DNA from: Opitutaceae bacterium
Lineage (GTDB): Bacteria; Verrucomicrobiota; Verrucomicrobiia; Opitutales; Opitutaceae
Assembly: GCA_030648295.1 (NCBI GenBank)
Contig: JAUSID010000091.1
Location: 1 to 44,332 of the forward strand
DNA length: 44,332 bases
Direction of reading: 5' to 3'
Below are positions 29,612 to 38,202 of the stretch, piece after piece. The notes beneath the pieces are model-generated. The model did not search any database and was not told where the DNA came from. It saw nothing but the letters and a program-made list of their open reading frames with translations. Each line of letters starts with the position of its first letter. Within the stretch, counting starts at the first letter, position 1. The position numbers and the translations under genes are program-made.

Positions 29612-31090
29612 TCAACCGATGAACCCGAGATTGGTGGAACTGAACCGGCCGATATTCGGCAGAACCACCGGCAGGTTCGAGGCACTCACGCCAAACCAAG
29701 TCGCCAGAGTGGCTGCGTATTCGTCCACGCTCGTGGTCGGAATCCACCGGCCGCGCCCGGTGTCGTCCGGCCCGCTGATGGCGAGAGTCGGCATGCGGCC
29801 GTAAATGTCGCCGCCGTTCACCGCGCCGCCGACGATCAGGTGATGAGAACCCCAGCCGTGATCGGAGCCATCGCCATTGGTGTTGTAGGTCCGGCCGAAA
29901 TCCGACGCGGTGAATGCGGTGACCTGTTCGGAGCAGCCGAGTTCCACGGTGGCGTTGTGGAACGCGGCGAGGTTTCGGCTCACATCGGCAAACAGATTGG
30001 CATGTGCGCCCGTCGCCGTGTTGTTCGCCGTCACCTGCTGGTCATGCAGATCCCAGCCGCCGACGCGCGCGAAGAAGATCTGGCGCTTGAGTCCGAGCTG
30101 CGGAGCGGCGGCGATCAGTCGCGCAATCGTGCGCAATTGCTGGCCGAGGTTGGACGGGGAGAACGTGGTCCCGAACGGCGGATTGCCGCTGAGAATGCCC
30201 GAGAGCATCGCACTGTCGGAAACGGCGTTCGACGTGATCCCGCCGAAGGCGGTTTCGAAGAGATTTCCGTTTTGCATCGCGAGCAGATCGTTCTGCGCGC
30301 GCGTGCGGAGGCTGGCGACATTCGTGCCCGTCGGGGTCGCCCCGCTCGCGCTGTTGAGCGCGATCGCGCCGCCGGGATTGACGGCGAACTGGACGATGTT
30401 CTTGCCGACCTGGAATGAATTCTGGCCGTTGAGGCTGATCGCCATCGAGATCGACGAACTCGCGTTGAACGCGTTCGTGAGATCCGCGAGCCGCCCGCCC
30501 CACCCGGTGGAAAACGGCTTGTCCGGCACGCTGCTCTGCCACTCGACCTGCTGATCATTGTGGGAGAAAAGCTGCGGTGGCAGCGGGACCGAGCGTGCCG
30601 TGTATTGGGATTTTGAGGTCGGGACGACGAGCGTGCCGACGTTGGCGAGAATCGCCATCTTGCCGGAGTCGAAGAGTGACTTCAGTCCACTCGTGCTGGC
30701 GTTCGCCACGTCGGCATTGAGGCTCGGATGCAGCGCCCATTCGCGGCCATCACTGTTCCGGGGCTGGATGCCGAGCACCTGCGCCCGCGGCAGTGCGAGC
30801 GCGCCGCGTCCGGCCGCCGAAGCGTACGACGCATAACCGGAGGTATCGAACGGCACGATCATGTTGTTCGCATCGTTGCCGCCGGCGAGGAAGAGGCACA
30901 CGAGCGCCTTGTAATCCGGCGGCAGCGCGCCGGCACGCGGCGGGGTCGGGCCCTGGTCGGCACTCGCGACCGCACCCATCATTCGCAGCTGGGCGAGGGT
31001 CGAAAGCATGCCGGTTGCGCCCACGGCCGCGCAACACGCACCGATGAACTTGCGGCGATTCGGATCAAAGCGGGGATTTTTTGCGTTCAT
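29612..31090 (-). CDS. DUF1501 secreted protein (Tat-type signal)
   Basis: A 492-residue DUF1501 protein. The N terminus has a twin-arginine signal (NRRKFIGACCAAVGATGML), so it should be exported folded. Core features: DYKALVCLFLAGGNDANNMIVPFDTSGY, ALHPSLNADVANAS, LFSHNDQQVEWQS, VGGWDLHDQQV, TASDFGRTYNTNGDGSDHGWGSHHLIVGG, an alkaline-phosphatase/sulfatase-like metal-site layout. The enzymatic role is not established. It follows the DUF1800 gene by 13 bp, the usual pairing, and precedes the pseudopilin genes. Confidence 0.92.
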   Translation of the reverse strand: MNAKNPRFDPNRRKFIGACCAAVGATGMLSTLAQLRMMGAVASADQGPTPPRAGALPPDYKALVCLFLAGGNDANNMIVPFDTSGYASYASAAGRGALALPRAQVLGIQPRNSDGREWALHPSLNADVANASTSGLKSLFDSGKMAILANVGTLVVPTSKSQYTARSVPLPPQLFSHNDQQVEWQSSVPDKPFSTGWGGRLADLTNAFNASSSISMAISLNGQNSFQVGKNIVQFAVNPGGAIALNSASGATPTGTNVASLRTRAQNDLLAMQNGNLFETAFGGITSNAVSDSAMLSGILSGNPPFGTTFSPSNLGQQLRTIARLIAAAPQLGLKRQIFFARVGGWDLHDQQVTANNTATGAHANLFADVSRNLAAFHNATVELGCSEQVTAFTASDFGRTYNTNGDGSDHGWGSHHLIVGGAVNGGDIYGRMPTLAISGPDDTGRGRWIPTTSVDEYAATLATWFGVSASNLPVVLPNIGRFSSTNLGFIG

Positions 31091-31103
31091 GGAGACGGCG
31101 GGA

Positions 31104-34100
31104 TCACTTTTGAATAGCGCCCTGGGGCGAGGTGAGCGTGAGATAAATGGCCGTGCGCACGCGGTCCGTGTTGCTGGCGTTCGAGTTCGTCGGCATCGCA
31201 TTGATGGCAGCGACGATCCGGTCGGTGGCCGGCTTCGGCATCCCGCCGGCGGCGAGGAGCAGGTTGAGCGAATCGACGAGCTGCGCCGGTGTGCGTGCCA
31301 GCGGCAGCCAGTCGGCGAGGGTCAGGCCGATCGTCTGCTGGTTCGGATCGGTGGCCGAGCGGTTGTTCAGGATGTAGGTGTAGAAGAAGTTCGGCCCCGT
31401 CAGCGCTGTCGTGTCATTGAGAATCTGATACTCGGGGGCGTAAAGGCCGGCGGCGGCGATGGCGCCGGGCAGGACGAAGTTCGGCTCGTAGAAGTTGAAC
31501 ACCGTGGGCGCGCGCATTGCCGCCTGCGCCAGGCTGCCTTCGGGATTGGCGATGTTGTAGCGGCCGAAGTTCGACGCGGCGTCGAAAGCCCGGAAGAGGC
31601 CGGTCGCGCGGAGCAGCGGTTCCTTGAGCTTGCCGAACACCGCGGTCGCGGCCACGGCCGGCGAACGCGCCTCGTAATCGGTCAGGATCGCCCGGACCAC
31701 CGCCCCCATGTCGCCGCGCACACCCGCGCCGTTGTTCGCGAACACCTGGGCCCCTCGATAGACATAGCCGGGACTCGGGTTGCTGGTCACGAGGCGCTGG
31801 ATCAGCTGGCGAACGATGAACGGACCCGTGTTCGGGTGCTGGAAGAGTGCGTCGAGGGTGTCCTTGAGATCCTCCAGGCCGCCCTGCGCCGCGGGCAGGA
31901 CCTTGCCGCCCACGATGGTCTTCTGCGTGTCGTCGTGAAACGCAAGCCATAGCATCATCGGATTGATGTAGTTGGCGCCTCCACCACGGAACAGGTTGTT
32001 GTTGACCGTGGCGTTGGGCGTCGCGTTGGCGTACGACCAGCCGGTGAAAACCTTCGCCGTCTGGACGATGTCGTCCTGGGTATAGGTCGGAATCGGCTGC
32101 CCGTTCGGATCAAGCCGGAGCGTGCCGTCGGGATTCAGCTCGTTCAGCCCGATGGTGAAGAGCTGCATGATTTCGCGGGCGTAATTCTCGTCCGGCGTCG
32201 AGTTGTTCGCCGCCTTCGCATTGCGCAGCGAGCTGAGGTAAATGCCCATCATCGGGCTGAGCGTCACCTGTTCGAGGATGTCGCGGAAATTCCCGAACGC
32301 GCGATCGACGAAAATATCGTAGTAATTTGCCGCGCCTTCCTGCCATTGGAAGATCGTGCCATTGGCATCGGAGATCACGAGGATCTGGCTGAGCGCGAAG
32401 GCGACGCGCTGGCGCAGCTGATCGGGGGCGGTCACCGCGGTTTTCCACCACGCCGCCTGGCGGTGCGCGCCGCCCGGACGTTGATAGGCAAGCGTAACCG
32501 GATCGCGGTTACCCACGCCGCCGGTCGTCGCGTTCATGTTGAAATCATCGATCGTGCCGCGGCGGTGCGATGTGGGACCCGCCAGCATCTGTTCGCTAAT
32601 CCAGCCCTGGTAACCCTTGGTCATCAGGGCGGCGATGTCGCCCTCGGTCGGACCGAATGTCGCCTGGGTCAGGAACCGCGCCGCATCGGTGGCCGTGATC
32701 CGGGACAAGTCGAGCGCCGGCGCCGTGGGCGGCGGATTGAAGGCCGCGCTGCCGCTGCTGCGGAGGAAGCTGCCGGCGAGTTCGCCCGTCGGATACGTCG
32801 CCGTGTCGATGCTCACCGCGATCCGGCCCTCCTTCAACGCGGCCACGATGTCGGCGGCGCGATAGGTTCCGATGTCGCGGATTTCCCAATACGCATTCGT
32901 CACCTGCCCGGGCGCGAGGCTGAAGATGTAATCCGTGCCGAGCATGAGGTGGCCGACGATCTCGGGCGAACTCAAGTTCGAGAACGAGACGTTGACGAAG
33001 GCGGTCTTCTGGTCGGCGCTGAGCTGGACGGTGGCCGTCCCGTAGGCCGTCGAGCTCGTGGCCCCAGGGGCGGCGCGCAAGGCCGAAACATACAGCGAGC
33101 CGGAATTGGCGTAGATCGTCGCGGTCGCGCGATCATTCACCCCGACGCCATAGCTGCTCTGCGGCGAGATCGTGAGGGTGGCGGTGCGATTGTTGGTGTT
33201 GGCCGGATTGGCCCGCGGCTCCAGGTTGACCGTCGCAGACGAAGCGCCGGCTGGAATTGTGATCGTGCCTGGAAGCGGGTTGAAGTCCGTCCCGGCGGCC
33301 GCGGTTCCGCTCACAATGTAATTGACCGTGACCGGGCTCGTAACCGGCCCGACACGGGTGAAGGTGAATGTTGCCGGTGAAAGGCTCGTCGTATCCGTGG
33401 CGGCAACACTCGCGCTCATCGTCACCGTGGAAAGCGTCTCGGGCGACAAGTCATACACTTCAACCAGTGCGGCGCCCGCGGCCCCGCCGACCCCGTTCAC
33501 CTGAATGGTGTAGTTGCCTGGCAGCAGATCGATCACCAGCGCCGCGTCGCGGCTGCCGGATCGGAACGGAAAGGCACCCGCCTGCGCGAAGGCGGCGCTA
33601 AGCGCGGCCGCTCCCGCAGATTCCCAGTTGTCGTTTGCGCCACTCGCGATCTGCCGACCCGCGCTGTCGAGCACCGCGAGCGCAGGATCAGAAACCGCGC
33701 CGTTGACGCCAAGGGCGGTAAGCCCCGGACCGGCGGCCCGGATGAGCACCTGGCGAGCGCCGCCGCCGGCGGCTACAGATAAGCCGGAAAAAAACGTGTT
33801 TGCCCCGGTCCCCACCAGCGCTCGCGTGGAAAGATTCATCAATCGCGCCGAGCCGGTGACATCGTAGATCTCGAGGATGGCAACGCCCGAGGAATTGTTC
33901 AGGCCGTTGACGTGCGCCGTATAGGCGCCCGGCGAGAGCGTGGCGACGAGCGCCGCGTCGCGACTCCCGGTCGAAAGCGGGAAAGCACCGACGGCCGTCA
34001 TTGTGGACGCGTCGGCCGTCGCCCAATTGTCGTTCGCGAGAACCAGGACGCCGTTGCTGTTATACAGCGCGAGTTGGGGATCGCTGAGGATGCCGGTCAG

Positions 34101-34325
34101 ATTGAAGGGCGACGCCCCAAGGCGGGCGCCAACCGCCCGGATCAGGACCTTCTTGGGCGCGCCTTCCTGCACGACGAAGCCCGTGATCATGATGTTGCCG
34201 CCAGTCCCGACTTGGGCGCGGGTGGAGAGATTGGCAAGACGCTGGTCGTATTGGGCCGATCGCGTGGGGGCGAGGGCGATAAAACCAGACGCGGCCGCCA
34301 GCAAGGCACAGCGAATCGTCTTCAT
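31104..34325 (-). CDS. large secreted DUF1800 protein
   Basis: A 1073-residue exported protein (signal MKTIRCALLAAASGFIALA). In order: two copies of the Verrucomicrobia beta domain (about 35-150 and 155-280; LSTRAQVGTGGNIMITGFV, LSTRALVGTGANTFFSGLS), a Calx-beta-like repeat (about 290-390; AGTDFNPLPGTITIPAGASSATVNL), a CHRD-like domain (about 395-510; GTATVQLSADQKTAFVNVSFSNL), then DUF1800 (about 530-1073; ARFLTQATFGPTEGDIAALMTKGYQGWI, LSPMMGIYLSSLRN, DENYAREIMQLFTIGL). ATG 34325 starts the signal peptide. DUF1800/DUF1501 pairs are typical of Verrucomicrobia and Planctomycetes; the activity is unknown. It heads the run of minus-strand genes leading to the pseudopilins. Confidence 0.9.
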   Translation of the reverse strand: MKTIRCALLAAASGFIALAPTRSAQYDQRLANLSTRAQVGTGGNIMITGFVVQEGAPKKVLIRAVGARLGASPFNLTGILSDPQLALYNSNGVLVLANDNWATADASTMTAVGAFPLSTGSRDAALVATLSPGAYTAHVNGLNNSSGVAILEIYDVTGSARLMNLSTRALVGTGANTFFSGLSVAAGGGARQVLIRAAGPGLTALGVNGAVSDPALAVLDSAGRQIASGANDNWESAGAAALSAAFAQAGAFPFRSGSRDAALVIDLLPGNYTIQVNGVGGAAGAALVEVYDLSPETLSTVTMSASVAATDTTSLSPATFTFTRVGPVTSPVTVNYIVSGTAAAGTDFNPLPGTITIPAGASSATVNLEPRANPANTNNRTATLTISPQSSYGVGVNDRATATIYANSGSLYVSALRAAPGATSSTAYGTATVQLSADQKTAFVNVSFSNLSSPEIVGHLMLGTDYIFSLAPGQVTNAYWEIRDIGTYRAADIVAALKEGRIAVSIDTATYPTGELAGSFLRSSGSAAFNPPPTAPALDLSRITATDAARFLTQATFGPTEGDIAALMTKGYQGWISEQMLAGPTSHRRGTIDDFNMNATTGGVGNRDPVTLAYQRPGGAHRQAAWWKTAVTAPDQLRQRVAFALSQILVISDANGTIFQWQEGAANYYDIFVDRAFGNFRDILEQVTLSPMMGIYLSSLRNAKAANNSTPDENYAREIMQLFTIGLNELNPDGTLRLDPNGQPIPTYTQDDIVQTAKVFTGWSYANATPNATVNNNLFRGGGANYINPMMLWLAFHDDTQKTIVGGKVLPAAQGGLEDLKDTLDALFQHPNTGPFIVRQLIQRLVTSNPSPGYVYRGAQVFANNGAGVRGDMGAVVRAILTDYEARSPAVAATAVFGKLKEPLLRATGLFRAFDAASNFGRYNIANPEGSLAQAAMRAPTVFNFYEPNFVLPGAIAAAGLYAPEYQILNDTTALTGPNFFYTYILNNRSATDPNQQTIGLTLADWLPLARTPAQLVDSLNLLLAAGGMPKPATDRIVAAINAMPTNSNASNTDRVRTAIYLTLTSPQGAIQK

Positions 34326-34530
34326 GGGCAGGTGGGTGGTGGGTAAACTCCCCATGGGGGGTGAGGAGTTTCGGAATAGTGCGATGCTGGAGACGCCCAA
34401 GTCCAGCGCCCCGTTGCAAATCAGAAGTAAAATGGCGTGTCACCCTGACCCTGCGCAACTAACGAAAAACGCAGCCGCCGCGCCCACCCCTGCGGGGTGG
34501 CCAAAAGACCCCGGGGGCGGGCCTAAAACA

Positions 34531-35539
34531 TCAATGCGTCGCCGTCAGTGCGCCCGCCGCCCGCGGCTGGCCAATCGCCGTCAGCAACTCGCCAAACCAC
34601 GGGACGTCCGCATCGAACGGTTTACCGCCTGGATCCGGTCGAATTCGACCGCCCGCAACGCGTCACCGCGCTCCTCGTCCTGGCCCACCACCCCGCTCTC
34701 GCGGCGGAGCGCACACTGCACGGAGTGATCGACACACTGCTGGATGAGCGCGAGATCCGCGGCGTTTGCCGCGGCGGCACGCGAAAAGTATCCACTTTTT
34801 TGTACGAGCACTTTTTCCGCGCCGAGCATCTTCGCGAACTGTGGACACTGAGATTGGCGCGGCTCAGCCCGAGGCCCGGCGCGACTTCAGTGCGCGCCAG
34901 TCGCTGCATGTAATCACGAGCCGTTGCCGCGGTGAGCCAGCCGCAGTTCCGGCCCATGACTTCATGGATGATCAACATGCGCGGATTGGCGCCCCATTCG
35001 CCCACGACGCGCTCGAAGAAAAACGCGCCCTGCTCGGCGGCAGTCCATGCGCCGAGGCTCTGGCGAATTGGCACCACGTCGTTGTCGATTGTCTTGGGCA
35101 GCCCGATGACGGTGAGCTCGTAATTGTTCTTCTTCAGGAACGCGGCGAGGTCGGCGGCGGTCGTGTTGGTATCGTCGCCGCCGATGGTGTGGAGAACATC
35201 AACGCCATCGCGCACGAGCTGCTCGGCCGCGACCTGCAGCGGGTTCTGTCCCTCGCGAACGAGCCCGCGTTTCAAGCAATCCTTCACGTTCGTGAGCTTG
35301 ACGCGGCTGTTGCCAATCGGGCTGCCGCCGTGCCGCCGCAAAACCGGGGCTTGGGCCCGATCGGCGGCGGAAACCTTCAGGCTGTCGCCGAGGAGCAGCC
35401 CCTTGTAGCCGCCGCGATAGCAGATGATTTCGATGTCCGGAGCGGTGGCCGTGTAGCGTTCAATCAGGCCGGCAACGGCAGCGCTCAGGCACGGAGCGAG
35501 TCCGCCGGCGGTAAGAAGGGCGACTTTCTTTGGACGCAT
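34531..35539 (-). pseudogene. PPi-dependent phosphofructokinase, broken
   Basis: The first 230 residues from ATG 35539 are a good phosphofructokinase: ALLTAGGLAPCLSAAVAGLIE, YRGGYKGLL, TIGGDDTNTTAADLA and GLPKTIDNDVVP; GGDD and PKTIDND point to the pyrophosphate-dependent type. After GLGLSRANLSVHS (about 34845) a stretch of perhaps 60-80 codons is missing and the sequence resumes in another frame with FAKMLGAEKVLVQKSGYFSRAAAANAADL. A second one-base shift near 34626 separates the tail GGKPFDADVPWFGELLTAIGQ, which ends at 34531. Two independent lesions suggest a real pseudogene. Confidence 0.85.
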
Positions 35540-35735
35540 AAGTGCGACGGAAAAAGCGGATGGTCGCCACGGGGGCAAGCTCACGCCAATCGACGCCAAG
35601 GAAATGACAGAAAACGGCTGGTGCGACCGCGGTCGCCACGCGCCGGAGCCGTGCCGTGCGTCATCGCTGTCTGGCGGCAGCGGCCCGTCGATGAGCGCGT
35701 TTCGGTCGGCGCCGGTGGCCGCCACTCTTCGCGGC

Positions 35736-35811
35736 TGGCGCCCCCGCCCGGACTTGAACCGGGATCGACGGTTTAGGAAACCGCTGCTCTATCCAGTTGA
35801 GCTACGGGGAC
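35736..35811 (-). tRNA. tRNA-Arg (anticodon CCT)
   Basis: On the minus strand the acceptor arm GTCCCCG pairs with CGGGGGC, the D arm is GCTC-AACTGGATA-GAGC, the anticodon loop TTCCTAA gives CCT (reads AGG), the T arm is CCCGG-TTCAAGT-CCGGG and the 3' end is encoded as GCCA. Length 76 including CCA. Confidence 0.95.
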
Positions 35812-35912
35812 CGCTTTGCGAAATTCAAGGGTCAAGAACAGGCCAATGCTCTACCAATAGTTCTACTTTGCGCTCCATATCCACTGAAGTTCTACGCTGT
35901 CCCCTCATGACT

Positions 35913-36329
35913 TCAAGGATGGAGGTCTTGCACTAACTCCGCTGCCGCTTGCGCCGGCGTCAGCACGCGCGCGCCGTGCAAGATTTCGGGAGGATAGTCT
36001 GCAAGATTTCCCGTCACGATGGTCCGGTCAGTCGTTGCCAGCGCAGCTTCGACAAAAACGATGTCGTCGGCGTCGGGGCCGGAAACAGAAAGCGCGGTTG
36101 GTGTAACGATCATTTGGCTCTGCAAGGCCGTCAGGAACGCCGTGATTTTTGCGGGCGCCAGTTTTAAGCGTGGCCGGTGCAACACGTCGCGGTATTCGGC
36201 CAAGATGCGGGTATCGTAAACGAGCTTCACCCGACCATCGAGAACCGCATCCAACACGCGCGCAGATGCCCCGTGCGGGTTCAACAGGCCGGACACGACG
36301 ACATTCGTGTCAATCACCCACAATCTCAT
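35913..36329 (-). CDS. PIN-domain toxin (VapC-like)
   Basis: A 138-residue PIN ribonuclease of the 'putative toxin' type: VIDTNVVVSGLLNPHGASARVLDAVLDG (first catalytic Asp), LVYDTRILAEYRDVL, DADDIVFVEAALATTDRTIVTGNLADYP (later acidic residues). Its ATG overlaps the antitoxin stop as ATGA (36326-36329). It cleaves RNA when free of antitoxin. The pair lies between tRNA-Arg and the rpsR gene. Confidence 0.9.
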   Translation of the reverse strand: MRLWVIDTNVVVSGLLNPHGASARVLDAVLDGRVKLVYDTRILAEYRDVLHRPRLKLAPAKITAFLTALQSQMIVTPTALSVSGPDADDIVFVEAALATTDRTIVTGNLADYPPEILHGARVLTPAQAAAELVQDLHP

Positions 36330-36625
36330 TTGCGACGACGGCGCGCGGTGCGGACGGCGGCAACCTCGGCGTCAATCTCGTCCCTGGTGAGTGCGTCGGT
36401 GCCGTTCACCACGGAATCGGATCGAATGGCTTCAACCGCCTGCGTCAACGCCACCCGGTCGAGCATCTCCAAATCACGGGAAAATGTCTCTTCCGAGGTC
36501 GGAATCATGATCGCTTTCGGTTTGCCGTTGGCGGTCACCAGCACGCGACCCGCGCGGCCGACGGCGGCCAATGCGCGGCCTGGGTGAGCGGAGAATTCAC
36601 GCGACGCAAGCCACTTGGTTTTCAT
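36326..36625 (-). CDS. Phd/YefM-like antitoxin
   Basis: A 99-residue protein: MKTKWLASREFSAHPGRALAAVGRAGRVLVTANGKPKAIMIPTSEETF is the Phd-type DNA-binding part, and the acidic C terminus (ALTRDEIDAEVAAVRTARRRRK) should bind the PIN toxin. ATG 36625 is chosen; ATG 36655 would add ten residues. Toxin and antitoxin overlap and must be co-transcribed. Confidence 0.85.
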   Translation of the reverse strand: MKTKWLASREFSAHPGRALAAVGRAGRVLVTANGKPKAIMIPTSEETFSRDLEMLDRVALTQAVEAIRSDSVVNGTDALTRDEIDAEVAAVRTARRRRK

Positions 36626-36856
36626 GTTTGCAAGTGTCGTGCAGATGTCGTGCATGTCAATAATCTGCGCCGTGGATCGAAAGCGGTAGGAAGGGCGTAG
36701 GATGTCTTTTCCCCACATCAGCCGGAACCGATGTGAGACCATCGCGGAGTGCGCCATCGATCGGCTGCGCCAGTGGGAAATGGTCGCGATTTCCAACCCA
36801 AAATGCGGGTTGACATCACCGGCTCCGACTTCACGTTCTCCCCTTCTTTTCGAGCC

Positions 36857-37051
36857 ATGACCACTCCTGAGCAAAAGCAGCAGACTCCCACGCCCGCGGA
36901 AATTCCGTTTACGACGCCGCAGGCGATGAGCCGCTATGTCACCGACACGGGCAAGATTCTGCCGCGCAAATACACCGGCCTTTCCGCGAAGCACCAGCGT
37001 GCCGTCACGCGCACGCTGAAGCACTCGCGGAACATGCTGCTGGCGCAGTAG
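36857..37051 (+). CDS. rpsR: ribosomal protein bS18
   Basis: A 64-residue small-subunit protein: AMSRYVTDTGKILPRKYTGLSAKHQRAVTRTLKHSRNMLLA is the bS18 core that binds bS6 and 16S rRNA. It lacks the Cys motifs of zinc-binding versions. ATG 36857 is the normal start. The gene stands alone here, not next to rpsF or rplI, and is followed by a good terminator. Confidence 0.95.
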   Translation: MTTPEQKQQTPTPAEIPFTTPQAMSRYVTDTGKILPRKYTGLSAKHQRAVTRTLKHSRNMLLAQ

Positions 37052-37075
37052 CCATCGGCGGATTCTCGCTTTCAG

Positions 37076-37102
37076 GGCCGGAGCATTCCTCCGGCCTTTT
37101 TT
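37076..37102 (+). terminator. intrinsic terminator after rpsR
   Basis: Perfect stem GGCCGGAG-cattc-CTCCGGCC followed by six T. It ends 5 bp before the start codon of the tsaC/sua5 gene, so that gene either relies on readthrough or has its promoter inside this region. Confidence 0.9.
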
Positions 37103-37107
37103 GTGCC

Positions 37108-38097
37108 ATGACGAAAACGTCCGCCGCCCGCGTTTATCGCGGCACGCCGCGCAATTTACGGTTTCTCGCGCAGCAGCTGCGGCGCGGCGAGTTGGTGGCT
37201 GTTCCGACCGAAACGGTTTACGGGCTGGCAGCGAACGCGTTCGATGCGGAGGCATGCGCGAAAATTTTCCGGGCGAAGGGCCGGCCGGCCACCGACCCGC
37301 TCATCGTCCACATCCACGATCTGGCGCAGCTCTCGGAACTGGGCGTGGTGAACGACGCCGCGTTGAAGCTGGCGGACACGTTCTGGCCCGGTCCGCTGAC
37401 CATGGTTCTGCCCAAGAAGCCTGTCGTTGCCGATGCGATCACGGCAGGACGGCCCAGCGTGGCGATTAGGATGCCGCAGCACCGGTTGCTCCGGCAACTG
37501 CTGCGGCTCAGCGGCGTGCCGCTGGCCGCTCCCAGCGCCAATCCATTCGGCTACGTGAGCCCGACCACGGCACGGCATGTCCGGGACAACCTCGGCACAA
37601 AGATCGCGTATATCCTCGACGGCGGGCCGGCGGCGATCGGATTGGAATCGACCATCGTGGATCTGAGAAACCCACGCGCGCCGCAACTATTGCGACCGGG
37701 TGCGATCACACGCGACGCATTGGAGCAGGTGCTCGGAATTCCGGTCGCGGCACTGAAACGGAGTTCGGATTCGCACGCGAAAAGCGGCCAGCTGTCGCCA
37801 GGGCGGATGAAACGCCATTACAGCCCCAAGACGAGCGTCGTGTTGCACGACTCGCTCGCCGACTTTCCCCGCCGTGACGAAGCCTATGTCTGCATCCGTC
37901 GCCCCGCTGGCCGGCTGCCGAAAAACGTCTTCTGGCTGGACTCCCGCGGCAATTTGCGAGCCGCCGCGAGCCGGCTGTTCGCGATGCTGCGCGAGCTGGA
38001 TGCGATGGGCTTTCGCCGCATCCACGTCGAGCGCGCGCGCGGCGAAGGGATGGCCGAAGCGATCAACGACCGGCTCCGCCGAGCATCAGCCTACTAA
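37108..38097 (+). CDS. sua5: threonylcarbamoyl-AMP synthase (TsaC/Sua5)
   Basis: A 329-residue Sua5-type enzyme making threonylcarbamoyl-AMP from Thr, bicarbonate and ATP for the t6A modification of tRNA. The YrdC domain (about 15-205) shows LVAVPTETVYGLAANAF, KIFRAKGRPATDPLIVHI, WPGPLTMVLPKK, VAIRMPQHRLLRQLL, PLAAPSANPFGYVSPTTA and GLESTIVDL. The C-terminal Sua5 domain follows after a linker (LSPGRMKRHYSPKTSVVLH). Length is normal for Sua5. The start is directly behind the rpsR terminator. Confidence 0.95.
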   Translation: MTKTSAARVYRGTPRNLRFLAQQLRRGELVAVPTETVYGLAANAFDAEACAKIFRAKGRPATDPLIVHIHDLAQLSELGVVNDAALKLADTFWPGPLTMVLPKKPVVADAITAGRPSVAIRMPQHRLLRQLLRLSGVPLAAPSANPFGYVSPTTARHVRDNLGTKIAYILDGGPAAIGLESTIVDLRNPRAPQLLRPGAITRDALEQVLGIPVAALKRSSDSHAKSGQLSPGRMKRHYSPKTSVVLHDSLADFPRRDEAYVCIRRPAGRLPKNVFWLDSRGNLRAAASRLFAMLRELDAMGFRRIHVERARGEGMAEAINDRLRRASAY

Positions 38098-38202
38098 CGA
38101 AGGCAGCGGCGACGCAGCGCCGGGCCACCGGGCGGCGCGGGCCAGAAAGCCCAGGCGGGGGCGGGCAGCCAATCGCCGCGCGCCCTGCGGGAAACCACAA
38201 GC

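Noticed and set aside
36810-36838. Promoter TTGACA upstream of rpsR
   Set aside because: The -35 box is perfect, but no -10 element is visible at 16-18 bp (ACGTTC), so it is not listed as a feature.
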